Positions 26,696 to 35,689 are shown, numbered from the stretch's first letter. The stretch: 40,099 nt of DNA from an uncultured Flavobacteriales bacterium (GCA_949373165.1 CASICO010000020.1:1-40099), one strand, 5' to 3'. A program made the numbers and translations. Notes: generated from the letters alone by a model not told the origin.

Positions 26696-27643
26696 ATGAG
26701 TAGCATTTCAGAGGATTTGAAGGCGCGTTGGGCGTCAGGTGGCATGGCGGTCAGGTTGGTCATGTTCAATGCCTTGGTGTTTTTGATTTTGGCCACATTG
26801 AGGTTGCTTCTGAGCTTGGGCTTGCCTCTGCCGGTCTTGCCCGGGGCTTTTGGTTTGGCAACAACCGCTGACTTGGGCCGTTTGGCGATGCGTCCTTGGA
26901 GCGCAATCACCCACATGTTTGCCCACACCGAAGTCTGGCATCTGGTGATGAACATGCTCATCTTGTGGTGGATGGGGGGCATGTTTCGTTCGTTTTTCGG
27001 AGACCGCAGAACGTTGAGTACTTACTTGATGGGGGGCATATCTGGATTTTTCCTCTTTGTGGTGGCCACGAATCTGATTCCTGCATTTCCGCAAGGAGGT
27101 TATGCCTTGGGTGCTTCATCGGCGGTCATGGCGTTGATGGTGGCCACAGCGACGTATGTCCCCGACACCGTGATTCGGTTGTTTTTGATTGGCCCGGTCA
27201 AATTGAAATGGGTGGCCTTGGCCTACGTTGTGTTGGATTACGTCGCGTTGTCCAATGGCAGCAACATTGGCGGGCACCTTGGTCACATTGGTGGGGCGGT
27301 CTATGGCTATGCATACATCAGAGGGATGAAGCGAAACGTGGATTTGGGAGCAGGGTTGGAACGTTTGATTGACGGGTTGGTCACAGGGTTTGGCTCTGCC
27401 AAAGGCAAGGGCACGAAGTCGAAGCGTTCACGTCGCAGCAGGGGTGGATTGCGCGCAGTGCACCGGAAAGTCAAAGTGAGTGGCGGCACAGATCGCGCCC
27501 AAACGGACGAAGAATTCAACGCAGATAAACTGGCCAGACAGCAACGCATTGATCGCATCTTGGACAAGATTTCAAGTGCGGGTTATGATCAGCTGACCAA
27601 AGAGGAAAAGGACTTCCTCTTCAAATTTGGTGGGGACCTTTAA
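26696..27643 (+). CDS. Rhomboid family intramembrane serine protease 2
   Basis: The protein has 315 residues from the ATG at 26696 (a TTG at 26687 is in frame but adds only 3 residues). It has six membrane helices, with THMFAHTEVWHLVMNMLILW, the serine in ALGASSAVMALMVA (near residue 145) and the histidine in GGHLGHIGGAVYGYAYIRG (near 205). The serine motif is GASSA instead of the usual GASGA. A basic cytoplasmic tail of about 100 residues follows (KGTKSKRSRRSRGGLRAVHRK, then a glutamate/lysine-rich end), as in Bacteroidota rhomboids. The tandem pair may have different substrates. The gene is intact and the next gene starts 3 bases after it. Confidence 0.9.
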   Translation: MSSISEDLKARWASGGMAVRLVMFNALVFLILATLRLLLSLGLPLPVLPGAFGLATTADLGRLAMRPWSAITHMFAHTEVWHLVMNMLILWWMGGMFRSFFGDRRTLSTYLMGGISGFFLFVVATNLIPAFPQGGYALGASSAVMALMVATATYVPDTVIRLFLIGPVKLKWVALAYVVLDYVALSNGSNIGGHLGHIGGAVYGYAYIRGMKRNVDLGAGLERLIDGLVTGFGSAKGKGTKSKRSRRSRGGLRAVHRKVKVSGGTDRAQTDEEFNADKLARQQRIDRILDKISSAGYDQLTKEEKDFLFKFGGDL

Positions 27644-27646
27644 AGG

Positions 27647-28751
27647 ATGGCCAAAGAGCGCAAGAAGGGGCGACTGGCGCTTGCATTGGGGGCGATTGGG
27701 GCGATTGGATCATGGGCGGCCTTCTTGGCCACTTTGATTTCTCCTTCTGTGGTTCCCCTGCCAGCTCTGGCAGGACTTGGTTTTCCCGTTTTCGGGGTTC
27801 TCCTTTTGTTTGGGGTGCTCATGGCGCTGCGTTTTGGTCGTTGGAGGTCAGCTTCGATTTTTGTCTTGACCGTGCTGGTTACCGCGCCCTTGTATCGAAG
27901 CACATGGGGCGATTTCGGAATTGCAATGCCCGTGGGACCGAAGAGTGGCCCAGTATTGAAGTGCATGAGCTGGAATGTGCGTTTGTTTGATCACTATGGA
28001 TGGCTCGGTGGCGTGAAGTCAGACATCATGAAATCCATCGAAAAGGAGGGACCAAATGTGCTCTGTCTTCAGGAGCATTTCAAGGCAGCTTCTCCGTCGT
28101 CTTTCCCCATAGGTGAGCCCCTGCTAATGGCATTGGCCGGAGGCGCAGAAGACCCAGTGAATCAGCACTTGGTATGGGCGCGCGAAAAGGGTGGACGGAA
28201 ATTTGGCGTCGGAACCTGGACCACACAGCCCATCGTTCGCCGCGAAGCAATTCGTTTTGGTACACGGAGCAACAATGTGTGTGCCATAACCGATGTCGTT
28301 TGGGAGGAGACACCCTGCGGGTGTTCAACGTCCATTTCGCAAGCCTTCATTTCGATTCACAGGACTATGAAGCCTTGGAAGGAGGGGTGCCTGACGCTGA
28401 AGTCAGGGAGCGAATGTGGTCCCGCATGAAACAGGCGTATGCGCTCAGGGTGGATCAAGTGAAGGCCGTATTGGCTGCCGTCGAAAATAGCCCTCACCCT
28501 GTGTTGCTGTGCGGAGACTTCAACGATACGCCCGTGAGTGGACGCTCAGCACTTTGCGCTCAACACTGCGAGATGCACATGATGTCCAAGGGTTTAGGAT
28601 GGACGGCACTTGGCAAGGCGCTGTCCCGGGGGTTCGCATAGACCATGTGCTGGTGGACCCGAGTTGGGAGGTGTTGTCTTATCAGACGGGAGGCAATGGC
28701 CTCAGCGATCACCGTTTTGTAGCTGCTGAGCTCCGGGTGTTGAACCCGTGA
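27647..28751 (+). CDS. Endonuclease/exonuclease/phosphatase (EEP) family membrane protein, two frameshifts
   Basis: Corrected length is 368 residues. Two or three N-terminal membrane helices (about 10-80) precede an EEP domain with SWNVRLFDHYGWLG (Asn), VLCLQEHF (Glu), LLCGDFNDTPVS (Asp and Asn) and GNGLSDHRFVAAEL (Asp-His). One base appears to be missing at GGG 28302-28304 (restores VVWGGDTLRVFNVHF) and one around 28534-28542 (joins DFNDTPVS to LSTLRSTLRDAHDV). The family cleaves phosphodiesters in nucleic acids, lipids or inositol phosphates; the substrate here is unknown. It starts 3 bases after the second rhomboid and its last 50 bases overlap the lycopene cyclase gene on the other strand. 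Confidence 0.85.
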
Positions 28752-29497
28752 CCAGGCCCATTTTACTGGCCACAATCTCGTACCCAATAATGGTCATGGC
28801 GATCATCAAGAAACCATAAATCAGATCGTCTATGGGCATTGAAAACAGCCGAAATTGCAGGTTGTGGTCATTGTTGTACCACACGATTTGGTCTTGAATT
28901 GATCGACGTTGGCATTCAGGAATGGATATTCCCAAAAGTGAATGCCTGTGAGCACACCATTGCTCAGGATAAAGGGGATAAGCAAGGGCAGGTAGGCAAA
29001 CCAAAGTCGGTGGTTCCACCGGTTTACATGGGGCCTAGTCGCTGCCGCAATGGCCAGACATGCGCTGAACACGGCTGTGATGCCGCAGCTGACTGCGATG
29101 TAAGATCGATCCGGGTTAGACAAAGCCAAAGAGGCAGTCAATATGGCCAAAAGGGCAGAGGCTGGAATGGCGAAAGGACGGCCGGGAGGGTTGGGTATGT
29201 AGTGCTTAAGTGACTCATAGGTAAAGACACATGCGTAAGGAATACAAATGAAAAACAGCCACCCTCCAGTGGAAGCCCGAGCAGCCAAATCCCCGATAGG
29301 TAGGCTTCATTGAAGCCCCAAATTCCGTTTGCAGTGAAGGCGATGTCCCAAGGCATGAAGACGGCCATCATGATGCCGATTGCGGGAAACAAAGCTGGCC
29401 AAAACCGAGCAAATCTCACCTTGCGATCAAAGCTCAAAGCCAAGGGTATGCCAATGACAGCTAAGTCGACAGCGAGGTAGAGATAGTGGGGGTTCAT
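28702..29497 (-). CDS. crtYcd: Lycopene cyclase, CrtYc-CrtYd fused type, two frameshifts
   Basis: Corrected length is 265 residues with about seven membrane helices. Motifs of the CrtYcd family are GLPLEEWLFFICIPYACVF (after adding one base near 29262-29266, where GAGGGTGG should read GAGGAGTGG) and DQIVWYNNDHN (after adding one near 28891-28897). FSMPIDDLIYGFLM ends the second half. The enzyme closes psi ends of lycopene or gamma-carotene to beta rings in the inner membrane. The ATG overlaps the crtZ stop by 4 bases (ATGA). The 3' end overlaps the convergent EEP gene. It is the last gene of the carotenoid operon. Confidence 0.86.
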
Positions 29498-29975
29498 CCT
29501 TTGCTTGGCGATTTCGTGGCGTGTGCTTTTGTGGCTTCACGGAAAAATTGAAAGGGAACCCACAACATGCCAAAGCACTCCCCGTCTTCTTTATTGAGGT
29601 GTTTGTGATGGACCTTGTGGGCCTTCCTGATGGCAGCAAAGTAGGGGTGTTGGCGTTTCTGAACCATTTGAATCTTCTGTGGATGAAGACGTCATGCACC
29701 AAGAAATAACACAGCCCATAGGCGGCAATGCCTGTTCCAATCCAAAAACGGAAGTCACTGTGAATGCTGCCCGTCACAAAGCACCAAGCACTGGGCACGG
29801 CGAAAATCAAAAAGAAGGCATCGTTCTTCTCGAAAAATCCGGGTTCGTGTTGATGATGATCCCTGTGGAAATACCACATGGCGCCATGCATGAGGTATTT
29901 GTGAGCACCCCAAGCCACCCCTTCCATGGTGCAGAATGTGGCCAGAACGATGAGGGAAGCGATTAAGATTTCCAT
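29494..29975 (-). CDS. crtZ: Beta-carotene 3-hydroxylase CrtZ, one frameshift
   Basis: Corrected length is 160 residues, standard for CrtZ. The four histidine motifs of the diiron hydroxylase are present: HKYLMH, HRDHH, HDVFIHRR and HKVHHKH. The last one appears only after adding one base at G4 29644-29647, which restores NANTPYFAAIRKAHKVHHKHLN and KEDGECFGMLWVPFQFFREA. The enzyme puts a hydroxyl at C3 of the beta ring. The start overlaps the end of cruF by 13 bases. Two to four membrane helices fit an integral inner membrane enzyme. Confidence 0.9.
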
Positions 29976-30649
29976 GGCAAAACCAGGAGGCCGATAAAAA
30001 AGGCGGTCTGTATGATAAGCAATAGGCCTGCGGCACGGTTTGTTCTCAGGTGTACGGCTTTGCGCCACACCCAAGCCAAGGTGAAGGCGATCACCCACCA
30101 AGCGATGTAATTCTTAAGGGGAATGTGGTCTCCGCTCCATGTCCAAAAGTTGGCCATGATCGCCACTGGCTCCAAGACAATGTCAAAGGCGACCATGATT
30201 GTGGCTGCCAGTGCGGCGCGCAGGCCATGAGCCTTCATGGACTCTTCACTGCCAATGCACCGTTCAGACCAATACATGGCGCCCATGAGGGTAAGCAGCC
30301 ACAGGACGCCAATCATGGGAGGGGTGTTGTAAAAGTGTGGCCCCAATCGCCACCCGTATGCGTATTCCCCGAATGGAAATCCCGTTTGAACCCCAATGAC
30401 CTCCACAGCGTAAGTGATGTAAGCGATCAATGCCCAACGCCATGCGCCTTCCGGGTTTCCAAAGCCCAAAACGACCAATGCCGAAAACAACAGGTTAACT
30501 GCGGTGAAGTTGAGAATGAGTGTGGGATCGTAAGTCATCACTCCAACCAGCCCTACAGAATGGAGAAAGGCGAGAAGTCCAATCCAGAAGGGTATGCCTC
30601 CCCAACGACCGGATATGCCAAAGGCGCCGCGATTATTGGATGGGGTCAT
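29963..30649 (-). CDS. cruF: Carotenoid 1,2-hydratase CruF (gamma-carotene 1'-hydroxylase)
   Basis: The protein has 228 residues and about seven membrane helices. It belongs to the CruF/DUF422 family: VEVIGVQTGFPFGEYAYG, WRLGPHFYNTPPMIGVLWLL and AFDIVLEPVAIMANFWTW are characteristic. CruF adds water across the terminal 1',2' double bond of the acyclic psi end of gamma-carotene. Its start overlaps crtD by 17 bases and its end overlaps crtZ by 13 bases, so the three are tightly coupled. It is intact. Together with CrtD it indicates a monocyclic carotenoid pathway. Confidence 0.9.
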   Translation of the reverse strand: MTPSNNRGAFGISGRWGGIPFWIGLLAFLHSVGLVGVMTYDPTLILNFTAVNLLFSALVVLGFGNPEGAWRWALIAYITYAVEVIGVQTGFPFGEYAYGWRLGPHFYNTPPMIGVLWLLTLMGAMYWSERCIGSEESMKAHGLRAALAATIMVAFDIVLEPVAIMANFWTWSGDHIPLKNYIAWWVIAFTLAWVWRKAVHLRTNRAAGLLLIIQTAFFIGLLVLPWKS

Positions 30650-32111
30650 GCTGAGTCATGAGTTCGTGTGTGATTCGACCACTGAGTAAACAAAGGGGGA
30701 TGCCACCGCCTGGGTGAACACTTCCTCCTGCAAAATAGAGCCCTTTGATCCTCCGGTCGCGGTTGCGTTGTCGAAGAAAAGCACTCAATGGCGCATTGCT
30801 CGCAGGTCCATACAAAGCGCCTTGGTGGCTCCCTGTTCTTGCGGCGATGTCTTTTGGTGTGAGGATGTGTTCGCAGACCCTGTGCTCCGCAACATGGATA
30901 CCGGTCATGGCTTCAATTTTTTTCTCAATCCGCTGTCTTAAATCGTCGATTCCTTGGGGATCCCATCCGGCGGGGGCATTGACCATGACAAACCAATTCC
31001 CAGCCCCTTCAGGGGCATCCTCTGGGGAGGTCTTGGATCCAATGTTGATGTAAACTGTAGGGTCTTCGGCGATGGTTTTGCCAGCAAAGAGGGCTTGAAA
31101 TTCAGCTTTATAGTCCTGGGCCCACAGAATGTTGTGGAGGTGAAGTTCCGGTGCCGAATGCTGCATTCCCCAGTAGAAAATCACACCAGAGGTTGAAGGT
31201 TCCGCGTTCAAGATGCGATGGGGTTGGCCATGACCTTTCAGGAGTTTTTGATAGGTAGGCGTGACGTCTGCTCCCGAGACCACAACACTGGCCTCAAAGG
31301 TTTGGTTTCCGGAGTGAACCACACCTTGGACGCGGCCCGAAGACACTTGAATCTGTTCGACTGGGGCGTTCGTTCGGATGTCGACACCCAGGTTGAGCGC
31401 CGTGCGATGGAGGGCGTCCACAATGGCATGCATGCCGCCGATTGGGGCAAAGGTGCCCATGCCAAATTCAAGGTGAGGGATCACATGCAGCATGGCAGGG
31501 GCCCGAAAGGGGTCGCTACCATTGTATGTCGCGTAGCGGTTAAAGAGCTGTTGCAACTGTGGGTGTCCCGTCTTGCGATTCCAATCGTTCAGTTTCCGGG
31601 TCAACGGAAGATCTCGCCATGACTTGAGGGCCTTGCGAATGTGGGGAAGTGCCACCTTTGGCCGCCAGTTGGACGATTCGTGAAGGGATTGCTCCAAAAA
31701 CAGGGCGCGTGTGGCCTCGAATCCCCTTTGGCTGCTGTCCAAGTGCTGAAGGACAGGCTCCGGATCCATGCCGAAGGTGGTCTGAATTTCTTCTGTCAGC
31801 TTGGTCCGGTCACTCCAGGCTGTGAAGCGGGTGCCGTCTGGCCAGAAATAGTGGCAGGAGCGGTCCAATTTGAGGAAATCGAATGGCGCGGCATTCGGTC
31901 CAGCAGAGGCCAGGGTGTCTTGCAGGAGTGCTGGCCAAGTGAAAAGGCTGGGGCCGAGGTCGAAACGATAATCTCCAAGGTGAAGTTGTCGCAGCTTTCC
32001 ACCCACCTCTGGACCGGCTTCAAACAGGGTGACCTTTCGCCCCGCCGCAGCGGCCCGAATGGCAGTGGAGAGTCCACCAATCCCGGCTCCAATGACCGCT
32101 ACTGTGCTCAC
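30633..32111 (-). CDS. crtD: 1-hydroxycarotenoid 3,4-desaturase CrtD
   Basis: The protein has 492 residues and starts with GTG at 32111, overlapping the idi stop by 4 bases (GTGA). The FAD-binding dinucleotide fold TVAVIGAGIGGLSTAIRAAA is at the N-terminus and FAGGSVHPGGGIPLCLLSGR at the C-terminus, as in CrtI/CrtD desaturases. It is the second desaturase of the operon; the neighbouring CruF suggests that it acts on the 1'-hydroxylated end to add the 3',4' double bond, rather than on phytoene. Family members alone are hard to tell apart by eye, so the CrtD rather than CrtI assignment rests mainly on context and on the clearly CrtI-like partner at 34112-35653. Confidence 0.85.
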   Translation of the reverse strand: MSTVAVIGAGIGGLSTAIRAAAAGRKVTLFEAGPEVGGKLRQLHLGDYRFDLGPSLFTWPALLQDTLASAGPNAAPFDFLKLDRSCHYFWPDGTRFTAWSDRTKLTEEIQTTFGMDPEPVLQHLDSSQRGFEATRALFLEQSLHESSNWRPKVALPHIRKALKSWRDLPLTRKLNDWNRKTGHPQLQQLFNRYATYNGSDPFRAPAMLHVIPHLEFGMGTFAPIGGMHAIVDALHRTALNLGVDIRTNAPVEQIQVSSGRVQGVVHSGNQTFEASVVVSGADVTPTYQKLLKGHGQPHRILNAEPSTSGVIFYWGMQHSAPELHLHNILWAQDYKAEFQALFAGKTIAEDPTVYINIGSKTSPEDAPEGAGNWFVMVNAPAGWDPQGIDDLRQRIEKKIEAMTGIHVAEHRVCEHILTPKDIAARTGSHQGALYGPASNAPLSAFLRQRNRDRRIKGLYFAGGSVHPGGGIPLCLLSGRITHELMTQHDPIQ

Positions 32112-32635
32112 TTTCCGAGGAACTCGGCCGCACGTTCAAAGCAAATTCTGAACCACGTGGTGTAGCGTTCTGGATGAGCGCTCATCTCCTGACGAATGGA
32201 GGCGAAAGTCTGATAGCGATGGCTGGCCACTTCGTCCATGTTGGGTGTCGGTGGCAGGTCGCTCCGCCCAAACAAGACATGGTCAAATTCATGTTCGATT
32301 AGCCCACTGTCCAATTCCGAACGGTAGATGAAGTCGAAGCCTTTGGAGAGTTGGCACTTCATGCCCATCTCTTCATTCAATCTTCGGATTCCAGCGTCGA
32401 GGATGTCCTCACCGTCCCGGGGGTGACTGCAACAGGTATTGGTCCAAAGTCCACCGCTGTGGTACTTGTGCTGCGCCCGTTGCTGCAACAGGAGTTCTCC
32501 TTTGCTATTGAGAATGAACACACTAAATGCCCGGTGCAGGATTCCTTTTTTGTGGGCGGACATTTTTTCCATGGTCCCCTGTGCTTTGTCCAGGGTATTG
32601 ACCAAGACCACATGCTCCTCTAAGGTGGCCGTCAT
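32108..32635 (-). CDS. idi: Isopentenyl-diphosphate delta-isomerase type I
   Basis: The protein has 175 residues from the ATG at 32635 (a start at 32704 would lie within the upstream gene). The Nudix-type core includes LHRAFSVFILNSKGELLLQQR, the catalytic cysteine in TNTCCSHPRDGED and the metal-site glutamates in RRLNEEMGMKC. It interconverts IPP and DMAPP, balancing precursors for GGPP. The start overlaps the upstream gene by 4 bases (ATGA) and the end overlaps crtD by 4 bases. Its presence inside the operon links C5 supply directly to pigment formation. Confidence 0.94.
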   Translation of the reverse strand: MTATLEEHVVLVNTLDKAQGTMEKMSAHKKGILHRAFSVFILNSKGELLLQQRAQHKYHSGGLWTNTCCSHPRDGEDILDAGIRRLNEEMGMKCQLSKGFDFIYRSELDSGLIEHEFDHVLFGRSDLPPTPNMDEVASHRYQTFASIRQEMSAHPERYTTWFRICFERAAEFLGK

Positions 32636-33153
32636 GCTCTTTCCTGTTGAATTTGTTTTGCCAAATCCCTCATCCATGCGGTGTATGGGGCGTTGTCCTT
32701 CCAATGTTTGGCTTGGAGCAATTGTTGGAGGGCAGCCAAGTCAGCCGCCCAATGGTCGTCCACGCCCAGGAACCGAGGGGCTGTTCCGGTGATGCTCAAT
32801 CTCAAAGCTTGGATGACCTTTAGATCTGGCCGCCTCATGATCAGTGCATCGAGACCTTTTAGTCCTGCATTGAGGCGTTGCAGTTTTGTTGCGGGATTGA
32901 AACCGAAATCTGCACTTCGGGCCAGAGAAACCCAACGGTGCGCTTCGATTAAAAGGGCGCAGTCGCCAGAAGCTGATTCCAAAAAAACCATCGCCAGGCG
33001 TTCTGTTTCCTCGGCCTGCTCTAGTGTGCTGTGGTCCATGAATGCGGTCCGCAATTCCCGGAGACGTCCACAATCTTCTTGACCTAATCCGACAAGGGGA
33101 AGGGCAGAGAAGAGAACAAACAGAAAAGGCCACCTGGCGAACAGCGAAACCAT
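32632..33153 (-). CDS. Hypothetical exported protein in the carotenoid operon
   Basis: The protein has 173 residues. An N-terminal signal peptide (WPFLFVLFSALPLVGLG, cleavage near GLGQED) suggests export. The rest is helical with two cysteines (QEDCGRL and SGDCALL) and motifs such as NAGLKGLDALIMRRPD and AADLAALQQLLQ. I do not recognise a family. It lies 2 bases after the crtB stop and overlaps idi by 4 bases, so it is an integral part of the operon. A role in carotenoid handling, or an unrelated envelope function, cannot be decided from the sequence. Confidence 0.8.
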   Translation of the reverse strand: MVSLFARWPFLFVLFSALPLVGLGQEDCGRLRELRTAFMDHSTLEQAEETERLAMVFLESASGDCALLIEAHRWVSLARSADFGFNPATKLQRLNAGLKGLDALIMRRPDLKVIQALRLSITGTAPRFLGVDDHWAADLAALQQLLQAKHWKDNAPYTAWMRDLAKQIQQERA

Positions 33154-33155
33154 CT

Positions 33156-34097
33156 TCAGAGCAAATTGAACTGATGGCGCAGATAGGAGCCCACTAACAA
33201 CGCCACTTTTTGACGGTTGGGTATGCGAATCCGCTCTTGAAGGATTCGTTGATGAGACAACCGCTTGATTTTGCGAAAAAGTCGTGTGTAGTAGATGTAA
33301 GCCATGTAGACACCCAACCGGGCGTTGCTTGGCAAACGAAGAATGCCTTCTAAGGCATGGGCAAAGTCGCGGTCGATCTCCGCTTCAATGTTCTGCTTCG
33401 CGTTGTGATCAAAATCATTCAGATGCAGACCAGGGAAGTAGGTTCGACCTAGGCCTTCCCAATCGGCTTGCAAATCCCTCAAGAAATTGATTTTCTGAAA
33501 AGCTGCGCCCAAGCTCCTTGCGTGGGGGAGGAGGCTATCGTACTGGTCTTTGTTGCCTTGAACAAAAACCGACAGGCACATCAAGCCAACCACTTCGGCG
33601 CTGCCGACGATGTAGTCGTCATAACCATCGCGGTCGTAGGCCGTTTGGTCCAGGTCCCGCTCCATGGATGCGAGAAACTTGTCGACATGGGCCATGTCCA
33701 TGCTGTAAGCGTGGAAAGCCCACTGAAAACTATTCAAGATGGGGTTTAGAGAAATCCGTTCCGCTATGGCTTGGTGGGTATCCTGTTTGAAGCGATCCAG
33801 TAAAATGGTCTTGTCAAAGTCATGGAACGCATCTACGATTTCATCGGCAAATCGAACAAATCCGTAAATGGCATGGATGGGCGCCCTCAACTCGGGCGTG
33901 AGCAAGCGGATGCCCATGCTGAAAGAGGTGCTGTAGGCCGATGTGGTCAGCGCGCTGCAACGAAGAGAAACTTGGTCAAAAAGCGGCTTACCCGTATCCA
34001 ACAAGCCTTGATTCACAGCCGTCTGTCCCCTTTGCTCTTGAGCCGCGGGTTTTTCGCGATTCGCATTAAGGCTGGCTATGGGGGGGCGGGCATTCAT
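33156..34097 (-). CDS. crtB: Phytoene synthase CrtB
   Basis: The protein has 313 residues. Both aspartate-rich motifs that bind diphosphates are present: DEIVD in FVRFADEIVDAF (near 87) and DLQAD in NFLRDLQADWEGLGR (near 210). TSAYSTSFSMGIRLL is also typical. The enzyme joins two GGPP molecules to phytoene, the first committed step. The N-terminus has about 38 residues (MNARPPIASLNANREKPAAQ and following) before FDQVSLRCS, where most relatives begin; a TTG within GLLDTGKPLF could be the true start. It starts 14 bases after crtI. No GGPP synthase is in the operon. Confidence 0.92.
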   Translation of the reverse strand: MNARPPIASLNANREKPAAQEQRGQTAVNQGLLDTGKPLFDQVSLRCSALTTSAYSTSFSMGIRLLTPELRAPIHAIYGFVRFADEIVDAFHDFDKTILLDRFKQDTHQAIAERISLNPILNSFQWAFHAYSMDMAHVDKFLASMERDLDQTAYDRDGYDDYIVGSAEVVGLMCLSVFVQGNKDQYDSLLPHARSLGAAFQKINFLRDLQADWEGLGRTYFPGLHLNDFDHNAKQNIEAEIDRDFAHALEGILRLPSNARLGVYMAYIYYTRLFRKIKRLSHQRILQERIRIPNRQKVALLVGSYLRHQFNLL

Positions 34098-34111
34098 CTG
34101 GACAGCGCAAG

Positions 34112-35653
34112 TTAAACCGGTATCGGCTCGCTTTGTTCGATTTGGACCATTTCGGGCAGCCCTTTCATGCCTTTCGACTTGAGGACTTCGCTTGCGGCTA
34201 CTTGGCCGCTAATGATGCTCGGTGGAACCCCGGGTCCCGGGGTTGTCAATTGCCCAGCAAACCACGTCCCGGGCAACTTTGATTTCAACTTCGGCTTCAA
34301 AAAGGCCGTTTGTCTGAGTGTATTGGCCAGACCATAGGCATTGCCCTTGTAGGCACTGTAGTCGGAGACGAATTGGCGATGGTCAAATTGCCGCTGGTAT
34401 ACAATGTGTTCCCGAATGGGCACGTTCATCCTCTTCTCCAACCTGTCCATGATTTGGCCGTAAATCCGGTTGCATGCGGCTTGATCATCGGCCATTCCCG
34501 GAGCAGTGGGGACCAAGAGGAACAGGTTTTCATGTCCCTCTGGCGCTACGGAAGCATCGGTTACGCTTGGCGCGCAGACGTAGAAAAGCGGGTCTTTTGG
34601 CCAAGCGGGTTGGTCGTAAATCTCTTCGGCATGTGCGTCGAAAGGCGTGTCGAAGAACAGGGTGTGGTGTTTCAGGCCAGGAATTCGTCGGTTCACGCCG
34701 ATGTAGAAAAGGAGGGAGCTGGGAGACATGGCCCTCTTGTCCCAATAGTCTTCTGAGTACCTGCGGTGGGCCTTGGGCAATAGGTTTTGCTCTGCATGGT
34801 GATAGTCGCAAGCGGCAATGACTTTGTCACAGGGGATGTTGGTGCCACCTACACGTAAGCCAGAGGTTTTGCCATTTTCCTCCAAGATGGCTTCCACCGT
34901 GCAGTTGTAATGGAATTTGACGCCTTGTTCTTCAGCGACTTGTACCATGCCTTCCACAATTTTGTGCATTCCGCCCATCGGATACCATGTGCCCAACGCG
35001 GTATCTGCGTAGTTCATCAGGCTGTAGAGGGCGGGTGTGGTTTGCGGCTTGGATCCTAAAAAGAGGACGGGGAACTCCATCAGTTGAATCAACCGAGGGT
35101 CAGTGAAGTGTTTCCGAACATGATCACTGAAGCTGCGAAGCAGTTGGAGCCTAGGAGCGTCTCGCAAGATGTCGAGTCGTGCAAATTCCAAGGGGCTGTG
35201 CGCAGGTTTGTTTACGAAGCGACCCATGCCAATGTCGTACTTGGTTTTGGCTTCTTTTAGAAAGCGCAGCAATTGATTCCCTGCCCCCGGTTCAATGGAT
35301 TCAAACAATTCGGCCAAAGGAGCGATGCCTGCTGGAATATCCAAAGGCCCTTGATCATATTCTACCCGATACGATGGGTCGAGTCGCTTGAGGTCATAGA
35401 GATCGCTGACTTTGCGATTAAACTGGGCAAAATACCGGTCGAACACGTCGGGCATCCAATACCAACTGGGGCCCATGTCAAAGGTGAATCCCTCTGCCCG
35501 AAACTGCCTTGCCCGACCGCCGGCTTGGTCGTGACGTTCAAAAATGGCTACGTTTAAGCCTCGGCTGGCGAGTGTGGTGGCTGCAGCCAACCCAGCAAAG
35601 CCAGATCCGATGACAGCAACGTCGAGGGGAGTAGAGGAGGGCGAGGACGTCAT
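34112..35653 (-). CDS. crtI: Phytoene desaturase CrtI
   Basis: From the ATG at 35653 the protein has 513 residues; an ATG at 35689 would add 12 residues. The FAD motif DVAVIGSGFAGLAAATTLA, the GPSWYWMPDVFDRYF region and the C-terminal PGPGVPPSIISGQVAASEV identify CrtI. It converts phytoene to lycopene in several desaturation steps at the membrane, using FAD. It is the first gene of the carotenoid operon, and the intergenic region upstream should hold the promoter. The gene is intact. Confidence 0.93.
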   Translation of the reverse strand: MTSSPSSTPLDVAVIGSGFAGLAAATTLASRGLNVAIFERHDQAGGRARQFRAEGFTFDMGPSWYWMPDVFDRYFAQFNRKVSDLYDLKRLDPSYRVEYDQGPLDIPAGIAPLAELFESIEPGAGNQLLRFLKEAKTKYDIGMGRFVNKPAHSPLEFARLDILRDAPRLQLLRSFSDHVRKHFTDPRLIQLMEFPVLFLGSKPQTTPALYSLMNYADTALGTWYPMGGMHKIVEGMVQVAEEQGVKFHYNCTVEAILEENGKTSGLRVGGTNIPCDKVIAACDYHHAEQNLLPKAHRRYSEDYWDKRAMSPSSLLFYIGVNRRIPGLKHHTLFFDTPFDAHAEEIYDQPAWPKDPLFYVCAPSVTDASVAPEGHENLFLLVPTAPGMADDQAACNRIYGQIMDRLEKRMNVPIREHIVYQRQFDHRQFVSDYSAYKGNAYGLANTLRQTAFLKPKLKSKLPGTWFAGQLTTPGPGVPPSIISGQVAASEVLKSKGMKGLPEMVQIEQSEPIPV

Positions 35654-35689
35654 ATGCTCAGCAACAAATTCGATTGGGATTCTGTTCAA

